From the NCBI GenBank assembly GCA_026413765.1, contig JAOAKI010000004.1, forward strand, positions 161,513 to 225,512: 64,000 nucleotides of DNA, written 5' to 3'. Positions within the stretch are counted from its first letter, which is position 1, and each line of letters starts with the position of its first letter. Below, one piece after another: positions 29,241-37,923 of the stretch. Origin of the DNA: Microcaldota archaeon (GTDB lineage: Archaea > Micrarchaeota > Micrarchaeia > Anstonellales > Anstonellaceae). The notes under the pieces are model-generated. The model was not told where the DNA came from, ran no database searches, and saw nothing but the letters and a program-made list of their open reading frames with translations. The position numbers and the translations under genes were made by a program.

Positions 29241-30983
29241 ATGCTTTTTTCCGAAGTTGCAGAAATGTTTGCAAAGATCGAATCCGAACAATCTCGCATT
29301 GCAATGGCAGCAAATATCGCAACTCTGCTTGAAAAATGCCAAATAGAGGAAATAAAACCGCTGGTTTATTTGCTTGAGGGGAACGTGGCTCCCCCTTATG
29401 AAGGCCTTGAAGTGGGCATAGGAGAAAAGCTTGCAATCAAAGCAATAGCGCAAGTGACCGGAAAACATGAAAAAGAAGTCGAAGCCCATTTCAAAAAATC
29501 AGGAGATTTGGGTTTGACTGCTGAGGAGCTTGTTGGCAAAAAAGTGCAAATGACGCTTGGGTTCACTCCAAACACACTTGAAAAAGTGTACTCCACATTT
29601 TTGAGGATCGCAAAACTTTCTGGGGCGGGCTCGCAAGAGGCAAAAATTGTGCTGCTTTCAGAATTGCTGAATGGGGCCTCGCCGCTTGAAGCGCGATACA
29701 TAATAAGGTTTTGCTTGGGCAAGCTGCGCCTGGGGGTGGGGGACCCGACAATAATCGATGCGCTATCGATGATGAAAAAAGGCACGAAAGAAGATAAAGA
29801 GAAGATTGAAAGGGCATTCAATCTTTGCTCTGACATGGGGGAAGTCGCAAAAAATTACATAGAAGGGAAGGACCTGGGTGCTTTTTCAAGCACGCCTGGC
29901 AAGCCAATAAGGCCGGCGCTCGCAGAAAGGCTTTCCAGTTCAAAAGAGATACTCGAAAAATTGGGCGGAAAATGCGCAGTTGAGGCAAAATACGACGGAT
30001 TGAGGATGCAAGTCCATCTCTATGATAACAACGTGGAGATATATTCGAGGAAGCTGGAAAAGATGACTGAAATGTTCCCAGAAATCACAGAAGCGGCAAA
30101 AAAGCTCAAGGTAAAGAGCACGATTTTCGAGGGGGAAGCGCTTGCATATAGCAAGTCCGAAAAGAGGTATTTCTCTTTTCAAGAAACTATCCAACGAAAA
30201 AGGAAATACGGCATAGAAGTGATGGCAAAAGAGTTCCCACTGAAGCTGTTTATATTTGACATCATGCATTGCAACGGCAAGGACTTGACGCTGGAGCCTT
30301 ATATAAAAAGAAGGAACCTGCTTGAGAAAATTTTCAAGGACTCTGACATTTTGGTTCCCGCAGAGCAAAAAATTATAGAGACCGTAAAAGAATTCGACGA
30401 ATACTTTCAGAAATGCATCATGGAAGGTTTGGAGGGGGTGATTGCAAAGGATTTGAACCAGCCATATGTTGCTGGCGCAAGAAAATTCGCTTGGATAAAA
30501 CTCAAAAAGTCCTATGGCGAGATGGCTGACACTGTTGATGCAGTAATTGTTGGTTATTATCTTGGGAAAGGCCAGCGTAAGGAGTTTGAATTCGGTGGAG
30601 TGCTTGCCTGCGTCTATAATCCAGAGGAAGAGTGCTTTGAGACAATAGCCAAGATAGGAAGCGGGTTTAGCGAGGAAGAAATGAGGGTGCTTGAAGAGAT
30701 GCTGAAGAAGATAAAGATAAAGCAAAAGCCTGCAAACGTGATTTCAAACTTGGAGCCGGATTTTTGGGTAGAACCCAAATATGTCATAACTGTTGCAGCA
30801 GACGAAATAACGTTGTCTCCTGTGCACACGTGCGGCAAAAAAATAGTGGAAGGAAAAGAGAGCGGGTATGCACTGAGGTTCCCACGATTGGTGAGCATAA
30901 GAGAAGACAAAGGGCCGCAGGAAGCAACAACTACGCAAGAAATTATAAAGATGTATGAGATGCAAAAGAGAAAGGAGGCTTAA
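29241..30983 (+). CDS. lig: ATP-dependent DNA ligase
   Basis: CAVEAKYDGLRMQVHLYDNNVEIYSRKLEKMTEMFPEI...FEGEALAY...GLEGVIAKDL...AWIKLKKSY. Confidence 0.97.
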   Translation: MLFSEVAEMFAKIESEQSRIAMAANIATLLEKCQIEEIKPLVYLLEGNVAPPYEGLEVGIGEKLAIKAIAQVTGKHEKEVEAHFKKSGDLGLTAEELVGKKVQMTLGFTPNTLEKVYSTFLRIAKLSGAGSQEAKIVLLSELLNGASPLEARYIIRFCLGKLRLGVGDPTIIDALSMMKKGTKEDKEKIERAFNLCSDMGEVAKNYIEGKDLGAFSSTPGKPIRPALAERLSSSKEILEKLGGKCAVEAKYDGLRMQVHLYDNNVEIYSRKLEKMTEMFPEITEAAKKLKVKSTIFEGEALAYSKSEKRYFSFQETIQRKRKYGIEVMAKEFPLKLFIFDIMHCNGKDLTLEPYIKRRNLLEKIFKDSDILVPAEQKIIETVKEFDEYFQKCIMEGLEGVIAKDLNQPYVAGARKFAWIKLKKSYGEMADTVDAVIVGYYLGKGQRKEFEFGGVLACVYNPEEECFETIAKIGSGFSEEEMRVLEEMLKKIKIKQKPANVISNLEPDFWVEPKYVITVAADEITLSPVHTCGKKIVEGKESGYALRFPRLVSIREDKGPQEATTTQEIIKMYEMQKRKEA

Positions 30984-31826
30984 ATGGCGCAGATATATGT
31001 AAAAAAAGCGGACGGCAGCCGAGAGCCTCTTGATTACAACAAAATAAGGACTGCCTTGCGCAAGGCAGGAGCTTCAAACCAGCTTGTGGACGAAATCATA
31101 GATGCGATTGTCCCCCGAATAAAAAACGACATGCCGACTGGCGAAATATACAAGATGGCATATCAAGAGCTTGCGCAGATAAGGCCAGGCGCGGCTGCCA
31201 GATTCGGGCTGAGAAATGCGCTGCTGAAGTTGGGGCCAGAAGGTTATCCTTTTGAGACTTTTATAGGGGCGCTGCTCAAGGGGCGCGGCTATCAGACACA
31301 GCTAAGGCAAGTGCTTTACGGAAAATGCATCCAGCATGAGATAGATGTGATTGCGACAAGAGGAGAGTACAATGGCCACCCCCCCACAAAATCTATAATT
31401 GAATGCAAATTCCACAACTCAATCCATTACGAATGCCACATCCAGTCCGCCCTTTACAGCTGGGCAAGATTTTTGGATATCAAAGAAAGAAACCCTGACA
31501 TAACAAGTTGCTGGCTTGTGACAAACACCAAGTTTTCCACTGATGTGATAACTTATGCGGATTGCGTTGGGCTGAAGCTGCTTGGGTGGAGCTTTCCAAA
31601 AGACGAAAGCCTGCAAATTAGGATAGAAGAAAACAAGCTTTACCCAATTACTCTCATACCAAGCCTAAATAGACGCGCATTTTCCATCTTGCACGAGGCA
31701 GGGATAATAACTGTGAAAGAATTTCTTGCTGCAAGGGAAGACTATCTGGAGGGGCTAAATCTGACAAGAAAAGAGATTGCAAAATACAAGCACGAGGCAA
31801 AGCTAATAATGTCTTCAAGAGGGTGA
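30984..31826 (+). CDS. ATP-cone domain fused to Mrr-like PD-(D/E)xK nuclease and C-terminal HhH
   Basis: ATP-cone VKKADGSREPLDYNKIRTALRKAGA; FETFIGALLKGRGYQTQLRQVLYGKCIQHEIDVIATRG...SIIECKFH (D...ExK); C-terminal LNRRAFSILHEAGIITVKEFLAA. Confidence 0.82.
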   Translation: MAQIYVKKADGSREPLDYNKIRTALRKAGASNQLVDEIIDAIVPRIKNDMPTGEIYKMAYQELAQIRPGAAARFGLRNALLKLGPEGYPFETFIGALLKGRGYQTQLRQVLYGKCIQHEIDVIATRGEYNGHPPTKSIIECKFHNSIHYECHIQSALYSWARFLDIKERNPDITSCWLVTNTKFSTDVITYADCVGLKLLGWSFPKDESLQIRIEENKLYPITLIPSLNRRAFSILHEAGIITVKEFLAAREDYLEGLNLTRKEIAKYKHEAKLIMSSRG

Positions 31827-31828
31827 GC

Positions 31829-32344
31829 ATGCCGATAAAAAAGCTACTGGAAAAGAAGATTGATTTCCTATCAAGTCAGGCAGCAGCAATTCTGTCAAAG
31901 GTAAAGATACACACGAACGCCCCGGTCAGGAGAGGGGAAAGGCTGGAGGCAAGAATAGAATTGCATTTAAGCAAGCCGATAAAGGCAAGAAAACTGGAAG
32001 CTTCGCTCGTTTGCATTGAGACTGAACGCAAAAAAACGATTGCGGAGATGGTGATTCATGAAAGGGCAGAAGAAAAGGAGACAGGTATTCCCTATCAGAC
32101 CCATATGCGCCAGAGGACAACGATAATAGAAAAGGTGGTATTCAAGGAGACAAAGAGGCTTGACGGCGAAAAAATTTACCAAAATGAAAGCTATTATGTT
32201 GATTTTCTCCTGCCAGCCAATGCACCGCCTACTTTGCACCACTACAGTCCAGATGGAAAGAAGGCAAAATGGATTTTCAGCGTGCAACTCGATGTTCCTT
32301 TTGCAATTGATGTGCAGGCAAAAAAAGAGGTGCAGATCGACTGA
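31829..32344 (+). CDS. Hypothetical protein, possible arrestin/SpoOM-like beta-sandwich
   Basis: 173-aa ORF overlapping the upstream stop; APVRRGERLEARIELHLSKPIKARKLEASLVCIETE resembles arrestin-like N-domains (weak). Confidence 0.6.
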   Translation: MPIKKLLEKKIDFLSSQAAAILSKVKIHTNAPVRRGERLEARIELHLSKPIKARKLEASLVCIETERKKTIAEMVIHERAEEKETGIPYQTHMRQRTTIIEKVVFKETKRLDGEKIYQNESYYVDFLLPANAPPTLHHYSPDGKKAKWIFSVQLDVPFAIDVQAKKEVQID

Positions 32345-32379
32345 CTATTTTAAAAATTTTTCTGTAAAAAAATTTTAAC

Positions 32380-33654
32380 ATGGCAAAAATTGGAAAAGCG
32401 TTGATAATAGGTGCTACTGCTGCTGCGCTGGCATTCTCGCCAGTAAACAAAGCCCAAGCGCAGCAGAATATAAGGCAAGAAAGACAAATAATACAGGAAT
32501 TGAAAGACAAAGTTATTGCAGAGCAACCTGCATTCCAGCAAGCCTCGCAAAAAACATACAAAATCGGCGAGCAGGGATATGTTGCATTTCCAAAAGAAAG
32601 TAATGTTTCGATATTGGACATCAAAGATGCGGCAAAGCTTGAGATCAAAAAAGGCAACCTAAGCAAAGTTACCACCCCCATTGGATTGAGGATAGTCTAT
32701 GGCGACGGCTATCACTATTGGTTCACCACAGGTGGAGACATCACCGACGAACCATATTCGCCGGGCTATCTAGACAGTGTTGGGCCAATAACTTCTTTCC
32801 CATCACACAGAAACGAAGTGAATGTCTATCCGCAAGGGAAGGCTTTCATAGTTGTGCCAAAGCCGTATATAATGCCGCCAGGCGCGCAAAACCACTACAT
32901 TAAACTCAAGATTCATTTCCTTCAAAACGTATGGCCTCCACTGACAGATTCTACAACTTCACAAATCTATTCATATGTTGCAGACTTTTTGTATGCAAGA
33001 GGAGAACCCACGGTTGCATATTATTTCTTGAGCTACCGTAAGCAAGGCGCAACAAAATTATTGGTCATGACATGCTACCAATGCGACACTGCTGGCGTGC
33101 CAATCCAGCATGACGATCCGAGGGCTCGAGGTCCACCGGTAGTGTCCATAGCTGCAGCCCACGACCAAGATATTGTTGCCGGCGGGGCCTATGCTGACGC
33201 ATATTTGGCAATTGGAATCAACCAAGACGAATATTGGAGTAATGGAAGGAAATATAGGAGAGTGGAATGGTGGGCGCAAGGCGGGGGTGTTCATCCACGT
33301 TTACCGATACCGGTCTACATGCCTCGGGTGACAAAGCCTGGCGTGTTTGCATTCCAATATTACACGAAGGTTGACGAAGATGGAGGTGCAAAAGATTTCA
33401 AGCTATCCCAAAACTATCCCAACCCATTCAATGCAAGGACGACAATTGAATTTTCAGCCCAAAGGAGAGGCTTTGTAACGCTTAGAATATATGACGGCAT
33501 AGGAAGAGTGGTTGAAACGCTGCTTGAAGGGGAAGTTGCTGCAGGAGATTATAAGTTAGAATGGGACGCTTCAAAGCACGCAAGCGGAGTTTACTTTTAT
33601 GTTCTGAATGCTGAAGGGTACATTGAAAGGAGAAAGATGGTGCTGCTGAAGTGA
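32380..33654 (+). CDS. Secreted protein with C-terminal T9SS type A sorting-domain-like tail
   Basis: Signal peptide ending AQAQ; C-terminus FKLSQNYPNPFNARTTIEFSAQRRGFVTLRIYDGIGRVVETLLEGEVAAGDYKLEWDASKHASGVYFYVLNAEGYIERRKMVLLK. Confidence 0.9.
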   Translation: MAKIGKALIIGATAAALAFSPVNKAQAQQNIRQERQIIQELKDKVIAEQPAFQQASQKTYKIGEQGYVAFPKESNVSILDIKDAAKLEIKKGNLSKVTTPIGLRIVYGDGYHYWFTTGGDITDEPYSPGYLDSVGPITSFPSHRNEVNVYPQGKAFIVVPKPYIMPPGAQNHYIKLKIHFLQNVWPPLTDSTTSQIYSYVADFLYARGEPTVAYYFLSYRKQGATKLLVMTCYQCDTAGVPIQHDDPRARGPPVVSIAAAHDQDIVAGGAYADAYLAIGINQDEYWSNGRKYRRVEWWAQGGGVHPRLPIPVYMPRVTKPGVFAFQYYTKVDEDGGAKDFKLSQNYPNPFNARTTIEFSAQRRGFVTLRIYDGIGRVVETLLEGEVAAGDYKLEWDASKHASGVYFYVLNAEGYIERRKMVLLK

Positions 33655-33690
33655 ACAACTGTTTTTTAAATTAGTGTTTTATATTAAACC

Positions 33691-35088
33691 ATGCTTCCTG
33701 AATCCGACAATGTCTCTTTCGCAAAAAAAGCAATAGTCTATGCTTTTTCGCTTACGACTGCATTTTTGCTTTTGAATTTCGTTTTTGGGCTGAGCTTGAA
33801 GCAGAGCATCGCAACTACCCTTGTGCTTGGCCTTGTTCTTGGCACGGTGCTTTTTTGGGACATCCGCCTTGCTTTTGCGCTGATAGGGTCGTTTGTGCTG
33901 ATTTCCTCAGGCTTGCTTGGCATTGAAAAGTTCATAGAGTTCTCTTCTTTGAATATAATTTTGTTTTTGGCAGGAATGATGCTTTTTATAGGGTATCTTG
34001 AAAAGAGAGCTTTTTTCGAATATTTGATTTTTGGGATAATGAAGCACACTGGAGGAGGCGGATTGCGCCTTGTGTTCATAATCCTGTTTTTTTCTGCCTT
34101 GTTTGCAGCAATTGTTGACGAAGTCACCTCGATCTTATTCATGCTCTCTATTGTTCTATCGCTTTGCGCGCGCCTGAGGATTAATCCAATACCTTTTGTG
34201 ATGATGACAGTGTTTGCTACAAATATAGGAAGCAGCGCAACCGCAATTGGAAATCCTGTGGGAGTTATGATCGCCTTAAGCGCCAAGCTTTCTTTTGCAG
34301 ATTTTCTTGAGCATGCGACATTGACCGCGTTTTTTGCCTTGATTGCAATGTTTATTGTGGTATTTTTCATCTTCAAAAAAGAGATCCTTGAATTCGCAGA
34401 GCGCTCACGAGAGATTGCAATCGGAGATATATTTGAGGGGCACATATATGGAAATAAGAGCATCACTGCCCTTTTCTTCATAATTGTGTTTGGAGGGCTT
34501 GTGCTACACACCCAAATCGAGCAGGCGTTGGGCCTTGAAAAAAACGCAATGCTTCTTGGCGTGGCACTTGGAGCAGGCGGGATCGCCTTGCTGGCAGAAA
34601 GAAGAGAGGCAAGGCATTTTGTTGAGACAAAAATTGATTGGTGGACCCTGTTCTTTTTCATGCTTTTGTTTGCTTCGGTTGGCGCGCTAGAGCAGTCGGG
34701 AGTAATGGAAATTGCCGCAAAAGCATTTGCGGCTGTTTTTGGAGCAGACCGAGGATTGGCTGCTGCTGCAATAATGCTAATTTCCGGGTTGCTGTCTGCG
34801 GCGCTGGATAACGTACTTGCGGTTGCGGTTTTCATCCCCCTTGTGCACGACTTGCAGTCCACCGCAATAGCAGGCACTTACCTGTGGTGGTCTTTGCTTT
34901 TTGGGGCAACTCTTTTTGGCAATCTTACGATGATTGGCAGCACTGCAAACATAATTGCGCTCGGAATTCTTGAAAAGAGAGGATTGCCGCGCGTTTCGTT
35001 TTTCCAATGGCTTGATGCTGGAATAAAAGTCACAATCCCAACCGCATTGGTCGCATTTGTAATAATCTATCTACAATATTTGGCTTAG
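33691..35088 (+). CDS. Ion transporter-superfamily permease (ArsB/NhaD/SLC13-like)
   Basis: Multi-TM; NIILFLAGMMLFIGYLEKRAFFEYL, ATNIGSSATAIGNPVGVMIA, LLSAALDNVLAVAVFIPLV, LTMIGSTANIIALGILEK. Confidence 0.85.
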   Translation: MLPESDNVSFAKKAIVYAFSLTTAFLLLNFVFGLSLKQSIATTLVLGLVLGTVLFWDIRLAFALIGSFVLISSGLLGIEKFIEFSSLNIILFLAGMMLFIGYLEKRAFFEYLIFGIMKHTGGGGLRLVFIILFFSALFAAIVDEVTSILFMLSIVLSLCARLRINPIPFVMMTVFATNIGSSATAIGNPVGVMIALSAKLSFADFLEHATLTAFFALIAMFIVVFFIFKKEILEFAERSREIAIGDIFEGHIYGNKSITALFFIIVFGGLVLHTQIEQALGLEKNAMLLGVALGAGGIALLAERREARHFVETKIDWWTLFFFMLLFASVGALEQSGVMEIAAKAFAAVFGADRGLAAAAIMLISGLLSAALDNVLAVAVFIPLVHDLQSTAIAGTYLWWSLLFGATLFGNLTMIGSTANIIALGILEKRGLPRVSFFQWLDAGIKVTIPTALVAFVIIYLQYLA

Positions 35089-35098
35089 GAGGGATCAG

Positions 35099-35554
35099 AT
35101 GAAAGTAATCAAGAAAGATGGGCGGATACAGGAATTTGACGTAAAAAAGATAGAGAGTGCTCTTATTAGGAGTGGTGAGAAGAAGCATGCAAAAAGAATC
35201 GCAAATGAAGTAGCAAAAAAATTGAAGGGAAAAGAGCAGGTCCAATCATCGCTGATACGAGAGCTGGTGATCGCAGAACTGCAGGCATGCAAAGAATGCA
35301 GAGCGGAAAACTTCATCAATTTCAGGAAGGTTGTGCGGAAGCTTTCCAGCCAAGACGAATATCTTGAAAACAGGATAAGAGATTTGGTTGGCGCAGACGG
35401 AAAGGTGGAAGGTGTATATGGCGGCTTCAGAATAAGGGTAGATGATCCGGATGACTTTGATTTCTGCGGAGTATTCATGGAGCTTTTGAGGACATCAAAA
35501 TTCAGCGTCAGCGTTGAAATGCAGGATGGAAGAATCGTAATTGTCGCAAGATAA
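35099..35554 (+). CDS. ATP-cone domain protein
   Basis: MKVIKKDGRIQEFDVKKIESALIRSGEKKHAKRIANEVAKKL; no RNR or zinc-ribbon NrdR part seen. Confidence 0.8.
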   Translation: MKVIKKDGRIQEFDVKKIESALIRSGEKKHAKRIANEVAKKLKGKEQVQSSLIRELVIAELQACKECRAENFINFRKVVRKLSSQDEYLENRIRDLVGADGKVEGVYGGFRIRVDDPDDFDFCGVFMELLRTSKFSVSVEMQDGRIVIVAR

Positions 35555-35575
35555 GTGGAGCGTGGCGGATTTTTC

Positions 35576-36541
35576 CTAGGTAATCTCGCTGACCTGCAGG
35601 TAGAATATCGTGATTAAGTAGATGATGTATAGAAGCAAGAGTGCTGCGCCTTCTTTTCTTGAAAAAGCCGGATTAGAGATTGTGAAATAAATAAACACAA
35701 AATTTGCGACCACAGCAAAAAGCAAGGCTGCGACAAAAATATTCAGTTGGACGACTATGGGAGAAATTGCGGCTGCCGAGCCCAACACAAGCGTAAGGTT
35801 TGCCATGTTAGAACCGATAGCATCTCCGATTGCCAAGCCATATTGCCTCCGGCGGATTGCTTGCAAATCAATTGAGATTTCAGGGAGAGAAGTGCCAATC
35901 GCAATGATTGTCGCTCCGATGAAGCTTTTTGCCAAGCCAGCAATTTCTGCAAGCTTCACGGCAGACTCGACTACAAAGTGAGAACTCAGGATGACACCTA
36001 AGATGCCAACCCCGAAAAGCAAAAAGGAGCGCAACCCTTCTTGGCGGCTCATTTTTTGCTTTGGCAAATGCTTGCTGTGCTTCCTTTGCCTCTGAAGCAT
36101 TCTGTTGGAATACCAAAGAAAAGTCAGCAGAAGCAGAACACCTTCGACAAAGCCAAGCGCGCTTCCTGTGATTTCAGAATGAAAAAGGATGTAAACCGAG
36201 ATTATTGATGTTGCTGCAAGAACCAATGCAATGTCTTGGACGTTCTCCTTTGGGACGCGGAAGGAATAGAGGAATGCAGCCAAGCCCAATATCAAAAGAA
36301 TGTTTGCTATGTTTGAGCCGAAGACATTTCCTGCTGCAATCGACCCTTCCTTTGCGCTTGCAGAAGCTACTGAGACCGCAAGCTCCGGCAGGGAAGTCGA
36401 GACTGCCACCAACAGCATTCCGATTGCCATCGTGCTGATGCCGAAAAACAGTGCAAGCTTTTCCGCATTTTCCACGACAACACTTGCACACTTTGCAAGT
36501 ATGGAAAGGAAAAGGACAAGCATGACAAGCTCTACGAACAT
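35576..36541 (-). CDS. CaCA-family sodium/calcium exchanger
   Basis: STSLPELAVSVASASAKEGSIAAGNVFGSNIANILLILG and GTSLPEISIDLQAIRRRQYGLAIGDAIGSNMANLTLVLG alpha-repeats. Confidence 0.93.
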   Translation of the reverse strand: MFVELVMLVLFLSILAKCASVVVENAEKLALFFGISTMAIGMLLVAVSTSLPELAVSVASASAKEGSIAAGNVFGSNIANILLILGLAAFLYSFRVPKENVQDIALVLAATSIISVYILFHSEITGSALGFVEGVLLLLTFLWYSNRMLQRQRKHSKHLPKQKMSRQEGLRSFLLFGVGILGVILSSHFVVESAVKLAEIAGLAKSFIGATIIAIGTSLPEISIDLQAIRRRQYGLAIGDAIGSNMANLTLVLGSAAAISPIVVQLNIFVAALLFAVVANFVFIYFTISNPAFSRKEGAALLLLYIIYLITIFYLQVSEIT

Positions 36542-36617
36542 GAAGAGAGCACAGAAGCTAGAAATTTAATACTTTGCAGGCGCTGCGGCGCTGAAGATGC
36601 TGGCTTGCTTGCTATAA

Positions 36618-36630
36618 GGTTTATATATTT
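36618..36630 (+). promoter_or_regulatory. TATA box of ftsZ (first copy)
   Basis: AAGGTTTATATATTTGAG about 30 nt before the ATG at 36660. Confidence 0.55.
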
Positions 36631-36659
36631 GAGCTGAGAATTGCAAGCTGGCGATCAGT

Positions 36660-37721
36660 ATGGACAGCATTGTGAAGTCCGTGCTAGGGGAGCAAGAGCC
36701 AGCTCAAACCGAAACTTTTGGCTCAGACCAGATTAAGATTGTGACAATAGGTGTAGGTGGAGGAGGAAACAACACAATAAACCGGCTGATTCGCTCCGGT
36801 GTCAAAGGATGCGAATTGATTGCCGTGAATACCGACAGACAACACCTCAATATAATACACGAAAAGGCAAAGAAGATTTTGATTGGGAAGACGATAACAA
36901 AAGGGCTGGGTGCTGGAGGCTATCCAGAAACCGGCGCAAAGGCAGCAGAGATTGACAGACCTTTGATTGAGAAGGAGCTTGAAGGCGCACACCTTTGCTT
37001 CATATGCGCAGGCATGGGTGGAGGGACAGGAACTGGGGCAGCACCAGTGATTGCAGAAATTGCAAAAGAGCAAGGCGCGATTGTAGTGGCGATGGTCACA
37101 TATCCTTTCAACCTTGAGCGCGCAAGGAGAGCAAAGGCAGACGAAGGAATCGCAAAACTAAGAAAACATGTAGACTCAGTGATAGTGCTTGACAACAACC
37201 GATTAGTAAAGCTTGTGCCGAACCTGCCAATGAATGAAGCATTTGCAGTTGCAGATGAAATTCTTGCAAAGGCAGTTGGCGGGCTAGTATGGACAATTAC
37301 GCAGCCATCTCTAATTAACATCGACTTTGCGGATGTGCGGTCGATAGTGCAAGGTGGCGGCGTAGGTTTCATTGCGGTCGGAGAAGGAAAAGGCACAGAC
37401 AAAGTCCGTGGCGCAGCCGAAGGGGTGCTGAAGAACAAGCTACTGGATGTTGACTATGAGGGCGCAAATGGCGCACTCATCCACATATCCGGTGGCGCAG
37501 ACTTGACGCTAGGAGATGCAATCAAGGCAGGAGAAATTATCACCGAAAAGATGGACCCGCAAGCGAACGTAAAGTGGGGTGCGCGGCTCATTCCAGGATA
37601 CGACGGCAAGCTGGAAATTGTTGCAATCGTGACTGGAGTGAAAGGCGCAAACGTCTTTGGCGCTGCGGCTGACGAACCAAAGAAAGAAGTCTCTTACTCC
37701 GACATAGAAATCATCGGGTAG
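36660..37721 (+). CDS. ftsZ: Cell division protein FtsZ (copy 1)
   Basis: IVTIGVGGGGNNTINRL, FICAGMGGGTGTGAAPVIAEIAKEQGAIVVAMVTYPF. Confidence 0.97.
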   Translation: MDSIVKSVLGEQEPAQTETFGSDQIKIVTIGVGGGGNNTINRLIRSGVKGCELIAVNTDRQHLNIIHEKAKKILIGKTITKGLGAGGYPETGAKAAEIDRPLIEKELEGAHLCFICAGMGGGTGTGAAPVIAEIAKEQGAIVVAMVTYPFNLERARRAKADEGIAKLRKHVDSVIVLDNNRLVKLVPNLPMNEAFAVADEILAKAVGGLVWTITQPSLINIDFADVRSIVQGGGVGFIAVGEGKGTDKVRGAAEGVLKNKLLDVDYEGANGALIHISGGADLTLGDAIKAGEIITEKMDPQANVKWGARLIPGYDGKLEIVAIVTGVKGANVFGAAADEPKKEVSYSDIEIIG

Positions 37722-37786
37722 AAGTTTTTTGCAAAAGCATGGGGTGCAAGGCTCCCCAACCCCGCCTTGTACCCTCATCTATTTTT

Positions 37787-37806
37787 TTCGAACGCGCGCG
37801 TTTGAA
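37787..37806. repeat. 20-nt near-perfect palindrome TTCGAACGCGCGCGTTTGAA between the ftsZ genes
   Basis: Arms TTCGAACGCG/CGCGTTTGAA (one G-T wobble) preceded by a T-run. Confidence 0.55.
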
Positions 37807-37923
37807 GATTCGTAATGTATTTAAATTTAATTAGTGTATTTTTAGGTGGCGACCAGCATGTGCAGCAATTTTACGTCGGGCAGAAAATCAGAATTGCCAG
37901 CGTAAGCTGCACAAAAAAGCAAG

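Noticed and set aside
29940-30725. 261-aa ORF antisense to DNA ligase
   Set aside because: Fully overlaps conserved ligase catalytic core; shadow frame.
32380-33654. Bacterial contamination or chimeric contig as explanation of the T9SS-tailed gene
   Set aside because: Flanking genes on both sides are consistent with the same archaeal genome and spacing is tight (35 bp upstream gap); not excluded without read coverage, so kept as a check in the finding.
33738-34877. 379-aa ORF antisense to the transporter gene
   Set aside because: Composition (S/A/I/K/N/P-rich, no motif) is typical of a shadow frame opposite a hydrophobic membrane protein; the plus-strand frame has clear family motifs.
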